Assembly: GCF_946151065.1 (NCBI RefSeq)
Contig: NZ_CAMGZA010000001.1
Coordinates: 310,001 to 374,000 of the forward strand
Direction of reading: 5' to 3'
Source of the DNA: Microbacterium sp. Marseille-Q6965
GTDB taxonomy: Bacteria; Actinomycetota; Actinomycetes; Actinomycetales; Microbacteriaceae
DNA length: 64,000 bases
Positions 17,348 through 26,626 of this stretch are shown here, in pieces. The notes beneath the pieces are model-generated. The model had not been told where the DNA came from. It ran no database searches and worked only from the letters and a program-made list of their open reading frames with translations. Each line of letters starts with the position of its first letter. Position 1 is the first letter of the stretch. Position numbers and translations under genes: made by a program.

Positions 17348-18088
17348 CTAGGTCGTCGCCGCGGGGTGCCCGATCCGCGCCGCGGCCTCGGCGGCCGGCA
17401 CGATGAGCGCGGCGGTGAGCGACCCGACCGCGTCCGACGCCGCGTGCTCCCGCAGCAGCGCCTCCGCCCCGCCGTGGCGTGCGTCGATCCGCTCGAGCGC
17501 GCCGCGCAGCAGGTGCGGCGGCGACGACACGGCGCGATGCGCGGCGCCGCCCGGCAGGCGCGACATGTCGACGCCCGCGAACAGATCGCGCAGGTACGCC
17601 TCGCCCAGCACCTCTTCGGAGCGCGCGAAGTCGGCGAGCACGTCCTCCCGCGCCACCCCCAGCGCCTCGAGGATCAGCGCGGTCACCACGCCCGTACGGT
17701 CCTTGCCCGCCGTGCAGTGCACGAGCACGGGGCCGGGCGCGCTCGCCACGGCCTCCACGGCGGCCACGACGGCCGCGATGTGACGCTCGATCATCACCTC
17801 GTACAGCTCGCCGAGCGTGTCGAAGCGGATGCTCGCGAGGCGCCCGCCGAACACCGGCACCTCCCGCACGTGAAGCCCCGCCCGCGCCCAGACCGCCGGA
17901 CTCAGCTCGCGCTCGCGGGGATCGCGCAGATCGACCACCGTGCCGATCCCCAACGCACGCACCATGTCGCCGATGCCGGGGTCGTCGCGCAGCGGCGCGG
18001 CCGACCGGTAGAGGCGGCCCGTCGTCACGACGCCATCGCGCGCCCGGAGGCCGCCGACGTCTCGCAGGTTGTGCAGCACGGCGCTCAT
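17348..18088 (-). CDS. MptpB/LipA-like tyrosine/lipid phosphatase
   Basis: A 246-residue phosphatase. The P-loop [10 protein letters not shown] has the CX5R core with the Ala-Gly-Lys-Asp filling seen in Mycobacterium MptpB and Listeria LipA, which act on phosphotyrosine and phosphoinositides. The N-terminus [13 protein letters not shown] and the VDLRDPRER segment are typical of the family. No signal peptide is present, so it is cytosolic or exported by other means. The ATG overlaps the upstream ATPase stop (ATGA), so it is the last gene of the importer operon. Confidence 0.88.
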   Translation of the reverse strand: MSAVLHNLRDVGGLRARDGVVTTGRLYRSAAPLRDDPGIGDMVRALGIGTVVDLRDPRERELSPAVWARAGLHVREVPVFGGRLASIRFDTLGELYEVMIERHIAAVVAAVEAVASAPGPVLVHCTAGKDRTGVVTALILEALGVAREDVLADFARSEEVLGEAYLRDLFAGVDMSRLPGGAAHRAVSSPPHLLRGALERIDARHGGAEALLREHAASDAVGSLTAALIVPAAEAAARIGHPAATT

Positions 18089-18882
18089 GCGGCGCCTCCG
18101 GCGCGCTCCCGGGCGTTCCGCGGCGGCAGCCGCGGGATGCTCTCGAGGAGGCCGCGCGTGTACGGGTGCTCCGGGCGTTCCAGGATTTCCCGCGTCTCCC
18201 CCTGCTCGACGATGCGTCCGCCGTGCATGACGGCGGTCTCGGCACACAGGCGATGCACGATCCCGAAGTCGTGAGAGACGACGACGAGCGTGACCCCCTC
18301 GTGCTCGGCCAGACGCCGCAGCAGCCGGATGACGTTGCGGCGCACCGATACGTCGAGCGCCGAGACGGGTTCGTCGGCCACGATCACCTCCGGCCGCGGG
18401 CCGATCGCCCGGGCGATGGCCACCCGCTGCCGCTGGCCGCCCGACAACTCGTGCGGCCATCGTCGCGCCAGACCGGGGTCCAGCTCGACGGCCGCGAGGA
18501 CCTCCGCCACCCGGGGCCGGGGATCGCTGCGGGGCTCGAGGATCCGCAGGGGTTCGGCGACGATCTCCCCCACCCGCGCACGCGGGTTGAGCGACGCGAA
18601 CGGGTCCTGCAGCACGAGCTGCACGCGGCGACGGAATCGCCGCGCCGCCGCGCCGCCGCGCCGGCCGAGCGGCACGGGTTCGCCACGGTACGTGACGCTG
18701 CCTGTCGACGGGGCGAGCAGCCCCAGGAGCGCGCGCGTCAGGGTCGTCTTGCCCGAGCCGGATTCGCCCACGATGCCCAGACTGCGGCCCTGCCGCAGGG
18801 CGAGCGAGACGTCCTCGAGGGCCGGTGCGGCACCCCGCACGTAGCGGTGGCCCACCTCCGTCAGCCGGAACAGCTCGCTCAC
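18085..18882 (-). CDS. peptide-type ABC transporter ATPase (second)
   Basis: A 265-residue DppF/OppF-like ATPase with Walker A GESGSGKTT, signature LSGGQRQRVAIARAIG and Walker B VIVADEPVSALD. It lacks the long C-terminal OppF extension but keeps PYTRGLLESIP. The GTG start at 18882 overlaps the previous stop (GTGA). It pairs with the upstream ATPase to form the heterodimeric motor of the importer. Confidence 0.92.
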   Translation of the reverse strand: MSELFRLTEVGHRYVRGAAPALEDVSLALRQGRSLGIVGESGSGKTTLTRALLGLLAPSTGSVTYRGEPVPLGRRGGAAARRFRRRVQLVLQDPFASLNPRARVGEIVAEPLRILEPRSDPRPRVAEVLAAVELDPGLARRWPHELSGGQRQRVAIARAIGPRPEVIVADEPVSALDVSVRRNVIRLLRRLAEHEGVTLVVVSHDFGIVHRLCAETAVMHGGRIVEQGETREILERPEHPYTRGLLESIPRLPPRNARERAGGAA

Positions 18883-19688
18883 GCCGCCACCCCCACGGGC
18901 TCGTCCTGCGTCGGCTGCCAGCTCGTCTCGTAGGCCGCATCGATGAGCATCGCGGTGTACGGGTCGGTCGGCGACGCGATCAGCCGGCTCGGCGTGCCCT
19001 CCTCGATCACGCGTCCCCGCCGCATCACGACGATCCGATCGCAGCTCTGCATGGCCACCGCCATGTCGTGCGTCACGAGCAGCAGACCGCTGTGGGCCGC
19101 GGCACATCGCTCCTCGAGAAGACGGAGCACCCTGGCCTGCACCGTCACGTCGAGCGCCGTGGTCGGCTCGTCGGCGACGACGAGCGACGGCGCCGTGGCC
19201 ATCGCACCCGCGATCACGACCCGCTGACGCTGCCCGCCCGAGAGCTCGTGGGGGTAGCGATGGACGATCGACTCCGGCTCGGGCAGGCCCACCTCGACGG
19301 CGAGCCGACGGGCTTCGCGCAGCCGATCGGTGCGGGAGAGCCTGCGCCGCGCGGCCATACCGCTGACCATTTGACGGCCGACGGGCTGCAGCGGGTCGAG
19401 CGCCGTCGCCGGCTCCTGGAACACCATGCCGACCCGCTGCCCGCGGATCGCCGACAGCCGGCGCTCGTCCGCCCCCACGAGGTTCTCCCCCTCGAACACG
19501 ATGCTGCCGGTCACGACGGCGGTCGGCGGCAGCAGGCCGGTGAGGGCGAAGCAGGTCAGCGATTTCCCGCTCCCCGACTCGCCGATGAGACCCACGCGCT
19601 CCCCCGGTGCGACGGCGAACGAGACGCCGTCGACGAGTCGCCGGCCGCCGATCTCGATCGTGAGGTCGGTGATGTCGAGAAGAGTCAC
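18879..19688 (-). CDS. peptide-type ABC transporter ATPase (first)
   Basis: A 269-residue DppD/OppD-like ATPase with Walker A GESGSGKSL, signature LSGGQRQRVVIAGAM and Walker B LVVADEPTTALD. The C-terminal SPTDPYTAMLIDA is the usual oligopeptide-type tail, but the Cys-rich iron-sulfur-like motif found in some DppD proteins is absent. It starts within the stop region of the permease gene (4-nt overlap) and is part of a fully overlapping operon. Confidence 0.92.
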   Translation of the reverse strand: MTLLDITDLTIEIGGRRLVDGVSFAVAPGERVGLIGESGSGKSLTCFALTGLLPPTAVVTGSIVFEGENLVGADERRLSAIRGQRVGMVFQEPATALDPLQPVGRQMVSGMAARRRLSRTDRLREARRLAVEVGLPEPESIVHRYPHELSGGQRQRVVIAGAMATAPSLVVADEPTTALDVTVQARVLRLLEERCAAAHSGLLLVTHDMAVAMQSCDRIVVMRRGRVIEEGTPSRLIASPTDPYTAMLIDAAYETSWQPTQDEPVGVAA

Positions 19689-20560
19689 AGGGTGGCTCCC
19701 TTTCGTTCTGGGCGCGGCGCCGCCTCGTCCTCGACCGCCGTCACGCGCGACCGCGGGTCGAGGACGTCGCGAAGCGCGTCGCCGAGCAGGTTGAATCCGA
19801 GCACCACGATGACGATCGCCACGGCCGGGGCGATGAGGTACTCCGGGCGGATGACGATCTGCGACTGCAGATCGGAGAGCGAGCGCCCCCAGCTGGGGGT
19901 GGGCGGCGGCGTGCCGAAGCCGAGATAGCTCAGCGCCGCCTCGGCCAGCGCCGACGCCGCCATGATCTGCGTCAGGCGCACGATCAGCGTGGGCAGGACG
20001 GAGGGGAGGGCGTGGCGGCTCACGATGCGCCAGGTGCCGGCGCCGGAGGCGGTCGCCAGGAGGACGTGGTCGCTCAGGAGCGCACGACGCAGCTCGGGCA
20101 GCACGGTGCGGGCGACCACGACGGATGCGGCCAAGCCGATCGAGACGGCAGCGACCCAGGTCGACGCGCCGAAGCCCGTGACGAGGATGATCGCGACGAT
20201 CAGGGTCGGAAACGCGATGGCCACGTCGACGGCCCGTTCCAGCAGCGACGACAGCGTTCGCGGCGCGAGGGCCAGCGCGAACGCGATCGCCACGCCCAGC
20301 ACCGCGGCGATGGCGGTGGCCACGACGGTGGCGAACAACGTCACCCGTGCGCCGACGAGCAGGGCGCTCACCTGGTCGCGACCGAGGGAGTCCGTGCCCA
20401 GCGGATGCGCGAACGAGAACGGCTGCCAGCTGGCGGCCGGGTCCACGGCCAGCGGGTCGTATGGCGTCCAGACCAGCGAGAGCATCGCGCAGCCGATGAG
20501 CAGCGCGGCCGCGGCGAGGCCGAAGGCGCCGTCGGGGCGCGAGAGCAGGCGGCCGATCAT
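19685..20560 (-). CDS. peptide-type ABC transporter permease (DppC-like)
   Basis: A 291-residue inner-membrane permease with an N-terminal helix (AAAALLIGCAMLSLVW), the conserved PLGTDSLGRDQVS segment, five further helices and the EAA loop around ALAEAALSYLGFG and the downstream GRSLSDLQ. The C-terminal 25 residues are charged and cytoplasmic. It overlaps both neighbours by 4 nt. It partners the DppB-like permease at 20557-21597. Confidence 0.93.
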   Translation of the reverse strand: MIGRLLSRPDGAFGLAAAALLIGCAMLSLVWTPYDPLAVDPAASWQPFSFAHPLGTDSLGRDQVSALLVGARVTLFATVVATAIAAVLGVAIAFALALAPRTLSSLLERAVDVAIAFPTLIVAIILVTGFGASTWVAAVSIGLAASVVVARTVLPELRRALLSDHVLLATASGAGTWRIVSRHALPSVLPTLIVRLTQIMAASALAEAALSYLGFGTPPPTPSWGRSLSDLQSQIVIRPEYLIAPAVAIVIVVLGFNLLGDALRDVLDPRSRVTAVEDEAAPRPERKGATL

Positions 20561-21597
20561 GCTCGGGCCGCCCGCAGCCGGGGATCGACGATCCGGTAGA
20601 CGAGATCGAGCAGGAGCGTCATGATCATGATCGCCGCGGTGAGCACGAGGAGCGTGCCCTGGACCTTTCCGAGATCGCGCGTGTCGACGTCGGCGAGGAT
20701 CATCGAGCCGACGCCCGGAAGGGCGAACACCCGCTCGACGATCACGGCGCCGGTGATGAGCCCGGCCGCCTCGAGCCCCACCACCGCGATGAGCGGCAGC
20801 GCCGTGTTGCGCAGCCCCTGTCGCCACACGATGGCCGGCAGCCGCCATCCTCGCGCGCGGGCCGTGCGCACCCAGTCCTGCGACAGCGCGTCGGACATGG
20901 CGGACCGCACGAACCGTGCGAGGACGGCGGCCTGCGGCACGGCCAGGGTCACCGCCGGCAGCAGCAGAGAGGCCACCGCGCTGGCGGGATCCGCCCAGCG
21001 CTCGCGCGGGAAGCCCTGCACCGGGAGAAGGTCGAGACGGACGGCGAAGACGGTCACGAGCAGCAGCCCGAGAACGAACGCGGGCACCGCGATGCCGAGC
21101 TGCGTGAACGCGCCGATCAGCTGCCCGTACCAGCGCTCCCGGCCGACGGCGGCGAGGACGCCCAGCGGCAGCGCGACCGCCACGCTGATGCCCAGCGCGA
21201 GGATGCACAGCGGCAGGGTCACCTGCATCTTCTCCGCGATCGCGTCGGCGACGGGACGATTGTCGAGCAGGGAGACGCCCAGGTCACCGCGCAGCGCGCC
21301 GCCGAGCCACTCGAGGTAGCGCACGATCGAGGGCCGGTCGAGTCCCAGCTCGGCACGAATGAGGGCCACCTGATCGGGCGAGGCGTCGATCCCCGCCTTC
21401 GTCAGGGCGAGGTCTCCGGGAAGCAGGTCGATCGCGAAGAAGATCACCGCGCTCGCCGTCAGCAGCGATCCCACGAGCACGACGAGCTGGCCGAGGACGA
21501 GGCGCAGCGTGCTCGCGCCAAGGCGCGCAGCGGCCGCGCGCGGCGGTGCCGCGGAGACGATCTGCTCCGCGGCACCGCGTTCGGTCGCGAGGGTCAC
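20557..21597 (-). CDS. peptide-type ABC transporter permease (DppB-like)
   Basis: A 346-residue permease. The N-terminus is longer than usual (about 35 residues before the first helix). Then come LGQLVVLVGSLLTASAVIFF, the periplasmic domain with LLPGDLALTKAG, and helices with the coupling loop around TARARGWRLPAIVWRQGLRN and GLEAAGLITGAVIVE. The GTG at 21597 overlaps the binding-protein stop. It is the first permease gene of the operon. Confidence 0.92.
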   Translation of the reverse strand: MTLATERGAAEQIVSAAPPRAAAARLGASTLRLVLGQLVVLVGSLLTASAVIFFAIDLLPGDLALTKAGIDASPDQVALIRAELGLDRPSIVRYLEWLGGALRGDLGVSLLDNRPVADAIAEKMQVTLPLCILALGISVAVALPLGVLAAVGRERWYGQLIGAFTQLGIAVPAFVLGLLLVTVFAVRLDLLPVQGFPRERWADPASAVASLLLPAVTLAVPQAAVLARFVRSAMSDALSQDWVRTARARGWRLPAIVWRQGLRNTALPLIAVVGLEAAGLITGAVIVERVFALPGVGSMILADVDTRDLGKVQGTLLVLTAAIMIMTLLLDLVYRIVDPRLRAARA

Positions 21598-23111
21598 CGC
21601 GCGGCGACCTGGATCCCGGACACGGGCAGGCGGTTGGCGATGCCGTCCACCGGGAACCCCGTGACATCGGCGCTCGCGGCGATCGTGGCGGTGGGCGAGT
21701 AGAGCCAGTCGCTCACGGCCTGCTCGCTGATGTGCCGCGCCAGCTCTCGGAGGTTCTCGTTGCGCTGCTCCGGGCTGAGTGCTTCGCGGGCAGCGGTGAC
21801 GAGCTGCTGCGCCGTGGCGTCGTCGTAGTTCCAGTAGTAATCCGGGTTGCTGTAGTTCTTGGCAAGCGCCGGAGCGACGTGAAGGACCATCGTCAGCTCG
21901 TAGTCGCCGCCCGTGAACACCTGCTCGAGCCACGTGGAGAACTCCATCTGCTCGATCGTCACGGTGATGCCGACCTCCGCGAGCTGCGCCGCGACGTACT
22001 CGCTGATGCGGGTGTCGTAGGTGTTCGACACCCGGAACGTGAGCTCCAGGTCCTCCTGCCCGGCCTCGGCAAGCAGCTCGCGCGCCGAGGCGGGGTCGTA
22101 CGCGTCGATGTGGGTGAGGTCCTCGTACCACGGGTCGGAGGGGCTGGTCATGCTCCCCACGCGCGTGGCCTGGCCGCCCAGGACCTCGATGAGACCGTCC
22201 TTGTCGATCGCACGCCGGATGGCCTGGCGCACGCGTTCGTCGTCGAGGGGAGCGACGGCGTTGTTGAAGCCGAGCGTCATCCAGCTGCGGGAGTCTCCCT
22301 CCGTGAGGGTGAAGGCGTCGTCCCCCTCAAACATGGGCAGGGTGTCCGCGGTCGTCGTCGTCAGGATGTCGATCTCGCCGGCGAGGAGCGCGTTGGCGGC
22401 CGTCGTGGCGTCGGTCATGTAGTGGAAGACGACCTCGCGGTTCAGGGGCGCGTCACCCCAGTAGTCGTCGTTGCGCTCCAGCGTGATCGTGCTGCCCTGG
22501 TTCCACTGGGTCACGGTGTACGGGCCCGTGCCGTTGGTCTCATTGGCGAGGTCCACGTCGGCGCCCTCCTCCAGGATGACGCCAGCGTTCGAGGTGAGCG
22601 ACTCGAGGAAGTCCGAGTCACGAGAGGCGAGCGTGATCTCGAGCGTCGCGTCGTCGACCGGCTCGATCTCGTCGATGCCCGCCAAGAGCCCCGCGTCGGG
22701 GTTGAGGGAGTCGTCCGCGGCGGCCGCCTCGAGCGACCACACGACGTCGTCCATGGTGACCGGCGAGCCGCTGTGGAACGTCACGCCCTCGCGGAGCGTG
22801 AAGGTGTAGGTGAGCCCGTCCTCGCTCACGTTCCACTCCGTGGCGAGAGCCGGCTCGAAGCCGCCCTCACCGTCGGCGTCGACGAGGCCCTCGTAGACGT
22901 TCGGGATCAGGAGCTGCTCGAGCGACGCGCCGGACTGCGCGCTCACGTCGAGGCTGGTCGGCTCGAGCCCGACCTGGAGGTGGACCGTGGCCTCGGTGTC
23001 GGCCGCGGCCGACCCGGTCGCTGCGGTGCTCGTGCCGGCGGCGGACCCGCAGCCGGCGAGGATGAGCCCCGACACCGCGACGAGCGGCAGGACGAGGAGC
23101 TTGCGTGACAT
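21594..23111 (-). CDS. peptide-type ABC transporter substrate-binding lipoprotein
   Basis: A 505-residue SBP_bac_5 family lipoprotein with signal peptide and lipobox LAGC. It has the long cluster C architecture: LQVGLEPTSLDV near the N-terminus, RVRQAIRRAIDKDGL centrally and LRELARHISEQAVSDWLY near the end. Typical ligands are peptides, opines, nickel or sugars, and the sequence does not tell which. AAAGG lies upstream of the ATG. The promoter lies in the shared region with the divergent gntR gene and contains the palindrome at 23163-23176. Confidence 0.93.
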   Translation of the reverse strand: MSRKLLVLPLVAVSGLILAGCGSAAGTSTAATGSAAADTEATVHLQVGLEPTSLDVSAQSGASLEQLLIPNVYEGLVDADGEGGFEPALATEWNVSEDGLTYTFTLREGVTFHSGSPVTMDDVVWSLEAAAADDSLNPDAGLLAGIDEIEPVDDATLEITLASRDSDFLESLTSNAGVILEEGADVDLANETNGTGPYTVTQWNQGSTITLERNDDYWGDAPLNREVVFHYMTDATTAANALLAGEIDILTTTTADTLPMFEGDDAFTLTEGDSRSWMTLGFNNAVAPLDDERVRQAIRRAIDKDGLIEVLGGQATRVGSMTSPSDPWYEDLTHIDAYDPASARELLAEAGQEDLELTFRVSNTYDTRISEYVAAQLAEVGITVTIEQMEFSTWLEQVFTGGDYELTMVLHVAPALAKNYSNPDYYWNYDDATAQQLVTAAREALSPEQRNENLRELARHISEQAVSDWLYSPTATIAASADVTGFPVDGIANRLPVSGIQVAAR

Positions 23112-23153
23112 GGGCTACCTTTCTGAGGGGCGCCCGGGCGGGATCGGCGCCCG

Positions 23154-23182
23154 TTGAAGCAGGACATCTAGATGTCTAAACG
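23154..23182 (+). promoter_or_regulatory. gntR promoter with operator in the spacer
   Basis: TTGAAG (23154-23159), a 17-nt spacer and TAAACG (23177-23182) form a plausible promoter. The perfect 14-bp palindrome GACATCTAGATGTC fills 23163-23176 in the spacer. Its TCTAGA core matches the operators of HutC-subfamily GntR proteins such as PhnF and DasR. The same palindrome overlaps the probable -10 of the divergent transporter operon. Confidence 0.65.
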
Positions 23183-23228
23183 GGCAACGTGAACGGTCGA
23201 TGACGCGCCGAGGAAGGAGAGGAGAAGG

Positions 23229-24029
23229 ATGGGTCACGCACCGCGCACCCGGCAGGGCGGCATCCCCCTCTATCGGCGGATCGCGACCGAGCTGTGGGAG
23301 CGCATCCAGAACGGCACGCTGCGGCCCGGCGACCGCATGCCCAGCGAGCCGGAGCTCGCGACGGAGTTCGAGGTGAACCGCCTCACGGTGCGACAGGCGA
23401 TCGTCGAGCTGCAGCGCCTCGGCGCGGTGGAGATCCGCCGCGGCACGGGCACCTTCGTGGCCGCCCCGCCAGACCTCGTCGAGATCATCGCCCGGATCCC
23501 CGCGCCGGCGCCGGACGACGACGCCACGCACGCGGCGCTCGCGGGGCACTCCGACGGCGTCGTCGAGACCCTGCTGCCGACGCGGCCGTTGCTCCGCGTC
23601 GAGGAGCGCATCGAGGCGGTCACCGAGGCCTCGGGCCGGTACGGCGAGCTCGCCGCACGCGAACTCGGCGTGCCGCTCGCCGACCTCTTCCGCCTCGACA
23701 CCGTCATGGTGCGGTCCGGCCAGGCGTGGATCGTCAACAGCTACTGGTTCCCGCGGCGCCTGGAGGGCGTCGTGGAGGCCCTCGGCGAGCACGGCATGGT
23801 GATCGCGACGCTTCGGGACGGGCTCGGCCTGGATCTGTCCTACCGGTGGCGTGCGTTCTCCGCCGTCGCGGCGGACTATCACGAGGCGCGCCTGCTCGAC
23901 GTGCCCACCGGGACCGCGCTGCTCGTGCGTGACGGCGTCACCGCCGACGCCGCGGGCGCCCCCGTCTTCTACGTGCGCCGCCGGCTGCGGGGAGACAACG
24001 CCAAGTTCGTGCTGCGCTACGGCGCCTGA
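23229..24029 (+). CDS. GntR family regulator with UTRA domain (HutC subfamily)
   Basis: A 266-residue regulator. The N-terminal winged HTH (about residues 13-75) has IPLYRRIATELWERI, PSEPELATEFEVNRLTVRQAI and the wing RRGTGTFV. The C-terminal 170 residues form a UTRA ligand-binding domain (DLFRLDTVM and PVFYVRRRLRGD). It is divergent from the SBP gene and the operator palindrome lies between them, so it very probably controls the importer operon and itself. The start ATG 23229 has GGAGAGGAGAAGG upstream. The ligand is unknown and is probably the imported molecule or a product of it. Confidence 0.92.
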   Translation: MGHAPRTRQGGIPLYRRIATELWERIQNGTLRPGDRMPSEPELATEFEVNRLTVRQAIVELQRLGAVEIRRGTGTFVAAPPDLVEIIARIPAPAPDDDATHAALAGHSDGVVETLLPTRPLLRVEERIEAVTEASGRYGELAARELGVPLADLFRLDTVMVRSGQAWIVNSYWFPRRLEGVVEALGEHGMVIATLRDGLGLDLSYRWRAFSAVAADYHEARLLDVPTGTALLVRDGVTADAAGAPVFYVRRRLRGDNAKFVLRYGA

Positions 24030-24063
24030 TCGGCCGGCCGCCGGCCCGGCCGATCAGGCGCCG
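24020..24063. terminator. terminator hairpin overlapping the gntR stop
   Basis: Perfect 18-bp arms (24020-24037 and 24046-24063) with an 8-nt loop. The left arm includes the last codons and TGA of gntR. It lies between convergent gntR and gatA and can serve both directions. No T-tract is seen, as is common in high-GC actinobacteria. Confidence 0.75.
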
Positions 24064-24073
24064 GAAAGCGGGC

Positions 24074-25576
24074 TCAGTCCAGCGCCGGAGCGCGGTTCAG
24101 CAGCGAGCCGCCCCACTCGTCCTGCAGCAGGGCCTCGAGCGCCGCGCCGACGCGATAGAGCCGGGCGTCCTCCCGCGCCGGGGCGAGGAACTGGATGCCG
24201 ACCGGCAGTCCGTCGTCGGCCGCGAGACCCGATGGCACGGAGATGCCGGGCACGCCCGCGAGGTTGGCCGGAATCGTCGTGAGGTCGTTGAGGTACATCG
24301 ACAGCGGATCGTCGATCTTCTCGCCGATCTTGAACGCCGTGGTCGGCGCCGACGGGGTGGCGATGACGTCGACGCGGCCGAACGCCTCGGCGAAGTCACG
24401 CTGGATGAGCGTGCGCACCTTCTGCGCGCTGCCGTAGTACGCGTCGTAGTAGCCGGCCGACAGGGCGTAGGTGCCGAGGATGATGCGGCGCTTCACCTCG
24501 GGCCCGAAACCGGCGTCGCGCGTGGCCGACATGACGTCCTCCACCGTGCCGCCCGGCACGTTCACGCGCATGCCGAAGCGCACGGAGTCGAACTTGGCAA
24601 GGTTGCTCGACGCCTCGGCCGGCAGGATGAGGTAGTACGCGGCGACGGCGTACTCGAAGTGCGGCGCGCTGATCTCGACGACCTCGGCACCGTGGGCCTC
24701 GAGCTTGCGAAGCGCATCGCGGAACGAGCTCGCCACGCCCGGCTGGAAGCCCCCGTCCGGCAGCTCCTTCACCACGCCCACGCGCAGGCCCCTGAGCACC
24801 TCGCCCGACGCGCCCTCCGCGGCGGCCAGCGCCATCGAGGGCCATGCGTCCGGGATCGACGTGGAGTCGTTCGGGTCGTGCCCGGCGATGATGTCCTGCA
24901 GCAGACCGGCGTCCGCGACGGTGCGGGTAACGGGCCCGACCTGGTCGAGACTGGAAGCCAACGCGATGGCGCCATAGCGGCTGACCGCACCATACGTCGG
25001 CTTCACGCCGACCGTGCCGGTGACGTGCGCCGGCTGCCGGATGGAGCCACCGGTGTCGGAACCGAGGGCGAGCGGCGCCTCGAAGGCCGCGACGGCGGCG
25101 GCCGAACCGCCGCCCGAGCCGCCGGGGATACGGTCGAGATCCCACGGGTTGCGCGTCGGCCCGTAGGCCGAATGCTCGGTCGACGAACCCATCGCGAACT
25201 CGTCCATGTTCGTCTTGCCGAGCGGCACGAGTCCGGCCTGGCGTGCGCGGGCCACGACCGTCGCGTCGTAGGGCGACATGTACCCCTCGAGGATCTTCGA
25301 TCCCGACGTGGACGGCATGTCGGTGGTGACGAGCACGTCCTTGATCGCGAGCGGCACGCCCGCCAGCGGAGGCAGCTCCTCACCGGCGGCGCGGCGCTCG
25401 TCGACCGAGCGCGCCACCTCGAGGGCGCGGTCGCTCACGTGCAGGAAGGCGTTGACGCGGCCGTCAACGGCGGCGATGCGGTCGAGGTGCGCCTGCGTCG
25501 CCTCGACGCTCGACAGCTCGCCGTCGGCGAGGTGCGCGGCCAGCTCGGCCGCCGACATCCGGATGACGTCGTCCAT
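24074..25576 (-). CDS. gatA: Asp/Glu-tRNA amidotransferase subunit A
   Basis: A 500-residue amidase-signature subunit of GatCAB that releases ammonia from glutamine. The Ser-cisSer-Lys triad is carried by IKDVLVTTD (Lys), [12 protein letters not shown] (nucleophilic and cis serines) and the glycine-rich [12 protein letters not shown]. The start is ATG 25576 (5 nt after GGAGGAG). A GTG at 25579 is a close alternative. It overlaps the gatC stop by one base. It lies apart from gatB, with the import/phosphatase module in between. Confidence 0.96.
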   Translation of the reverse strand: MDDVIRMSAAELAAHLADGELSSVEATQAHLDRIAAVDGRVNAFLHVSDRALEVARSVDERRAAGEELPPLAGVPLAIKDVLVTTDMPSTSGSKILEGYMSPYDATVVARARQAGLVPLGKTNMDEFAMGSSTEHSAYGPTRNPWDLDRIPGGSGGGSAAAVAAFEAPLALGSDTGGSIRQPAHVTGTVGVKPTYGAVSRYGAIALASSLDQVGPVTRTVADAGLLQDIIAGHDPNDSTSIPDAWPSMALAAAEGASGEVLRGLRVGVVKELPDGGFQPGVASSFRDALRKLEAHGAEVVEISAPHFEYAVAAYYLILPAEASSNLAKFDSVRFGMRVNVPGGTVEDVMSATRDAGFGPEVKRRIILGTYALSAGYYDAYYGSAQKVRTLIQRDFAEAFGRVDVIATPSAPTTAFKIGEKIDDPLSMYLNDLTTIPANLAGVPGISVPSGLAADDGLPVGIQFLAPAREDARLYRVGAALEALLQDEWGGSLLNRAPALD

Positions 25577-25875
25577 CACTGCTCCTCCCCCAGGATCGCC
25601 GTCACGCGGAACCGATCGCCGTCCCGATCCGGAGCGTTCTGCAGCGCCTCCTCGGTCGAGAGCATGTAGCCGACCTCGTCCGGCCGGTACACGTTCTGCA
25701 TCGGGATGGGGTGGCTCGTCGCGGGGACGTCGGCGGACGCAACCTCGCTGACCTTGGCGATGTTCTCGACGATCACGTCGAGCTCGCGGGTGAGGCTCGT
25801 CACCTCCTCGTCGCTCAGCTGGATCCGGGCGAGCACACCGAGATGGCGCACGAGATCGGGAGTGATTTCAGACAC
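25576..25875 (-). CDS. gatC: Asp/Glu-tRNA amidotransferase subunit C
   Basis: A 99-residue GatC that holds GatA and GatB together. It shows the typical [16 protein letters not shown] and the C-terminal [20 protein letters not shown]. Start GTG 25875 is preceded by TAGACT (25882-25887) at 6 nt, so the gatCA message is probably leaderless. It forms an operon with gatA. Confidence 0.95.
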   Translation of the reverse strand: MSEITPDLVRHLGVLARIQLSDEEVTSLTRELDVIVENIAKVSEVASADVPATSHPIPMQNVYRPDEVGYMLSTEEALQNAPDRDGDRFRVTAILGEEQ

Positions 25876-25975
25876 CCCACGAGTCTAGTTCGCCCGGCGG
25901 GGCCGTACCGTCCGCCGTGCGCGCGCTCGACGTGCCGCAGGCGCCGACAACGTCCCGGCGCTCACCTCGGCAGCA

Positions 25976-26626
25976 TCATCGCGGCTCGTCGCGCCCGGGC
26001 GAGACCGCCGAGACGACGGCGTTCTCGAGCCGGGTCGCGACGTCATCGGCCAGGCCCATCCGATACAGGGCCGCGGCAGGATCGCTGTGGAACGGCTCGC
26101 CCACGAGCACGGCCGCGCCGCCGACCCCCACGAGATACTCTCGGTCGCTGCCGCCGCTGAGGATCTGCGCCGCGTTCTGCAGCAGCGGAGCCAGCGCGCC
26201 GAGCACGAGCTGCTCGGTGCCCGGCTGCGACCAGACGGCCGTCGCCGTGCCGAACGGCCGCCGCGTGCACGTCAGCCCGTCCGCCCACGGCATGGGATAG
26301 GTCGACGCGAAGAAGCCGCTCCGCACGAGCAGCACGAAGGCGACGGGCAGCTCGGCGTGCGTCGACACCCCGGAGATCCGGCCGTAGCGGACCTGCGCGC
26401 GCACCTCGGCCCGCACGAGGGGAAGCGGACGGTCGTGCGCGAAGGCGCGTCGCGCCCCGTACGCGCCGGTGATCTCGCCCTCCACCTCGACCGGCCGGTC
26501 GCGCTCGCCCGGTCCGCGCCACGACAGCGTGCCGAACAGATCCGGTGCGGCGGTGCGTTCGGGCACGAACTCCCAGCCGTGCTCCCCCGCCCAGGCCGCG
26601 CGCTGGGCGGCGAAGGGCGCCGTCAC
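25976..26626 (-). CDS. hypothetical protein, last gene of T7SS-like cassette
   Basis: A 216-residue protein without signal peptide or clear membrane helix. It begins TAPFAAQRAAWAGEHGW and contains several tryptophans in the N-terminal half and a helical C-terminus. The GTG start overlaps the upstream stop (GTGA). I recognise no family. Its place at the end of a cassette with an EspC-like and a WXG-like protein leaves open an immunity, chaperone or EspG-like role, but no motif supports a choice. Confidence 0.75.
   Translation of the reverse strand: MTAPFAAQRAAWAGEHGWEFVPERTAAPDLFGTLSWRGPGERDRPVEVEGEITGAYGARRAFAHDRPLPLVRAEVRAQVRYGRISGVSTHAELPVAFVLLVRSGFFASTYPMPWADGLTCTRRPFGTATAVWSQPGTEQLVLGALAPLLQNAAQILSGGSDREYLVGVGGAAVLVGEPFHSDPAAALYRMGLADDVATRLENAVVSAVSPGRDEPR

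Noticed and set aside
17338..24073. Transposon or integrase flanking the importer module
   Set aside because: No transposase, integrase, direct repeat or inverted terminal repeat was found at either edge.
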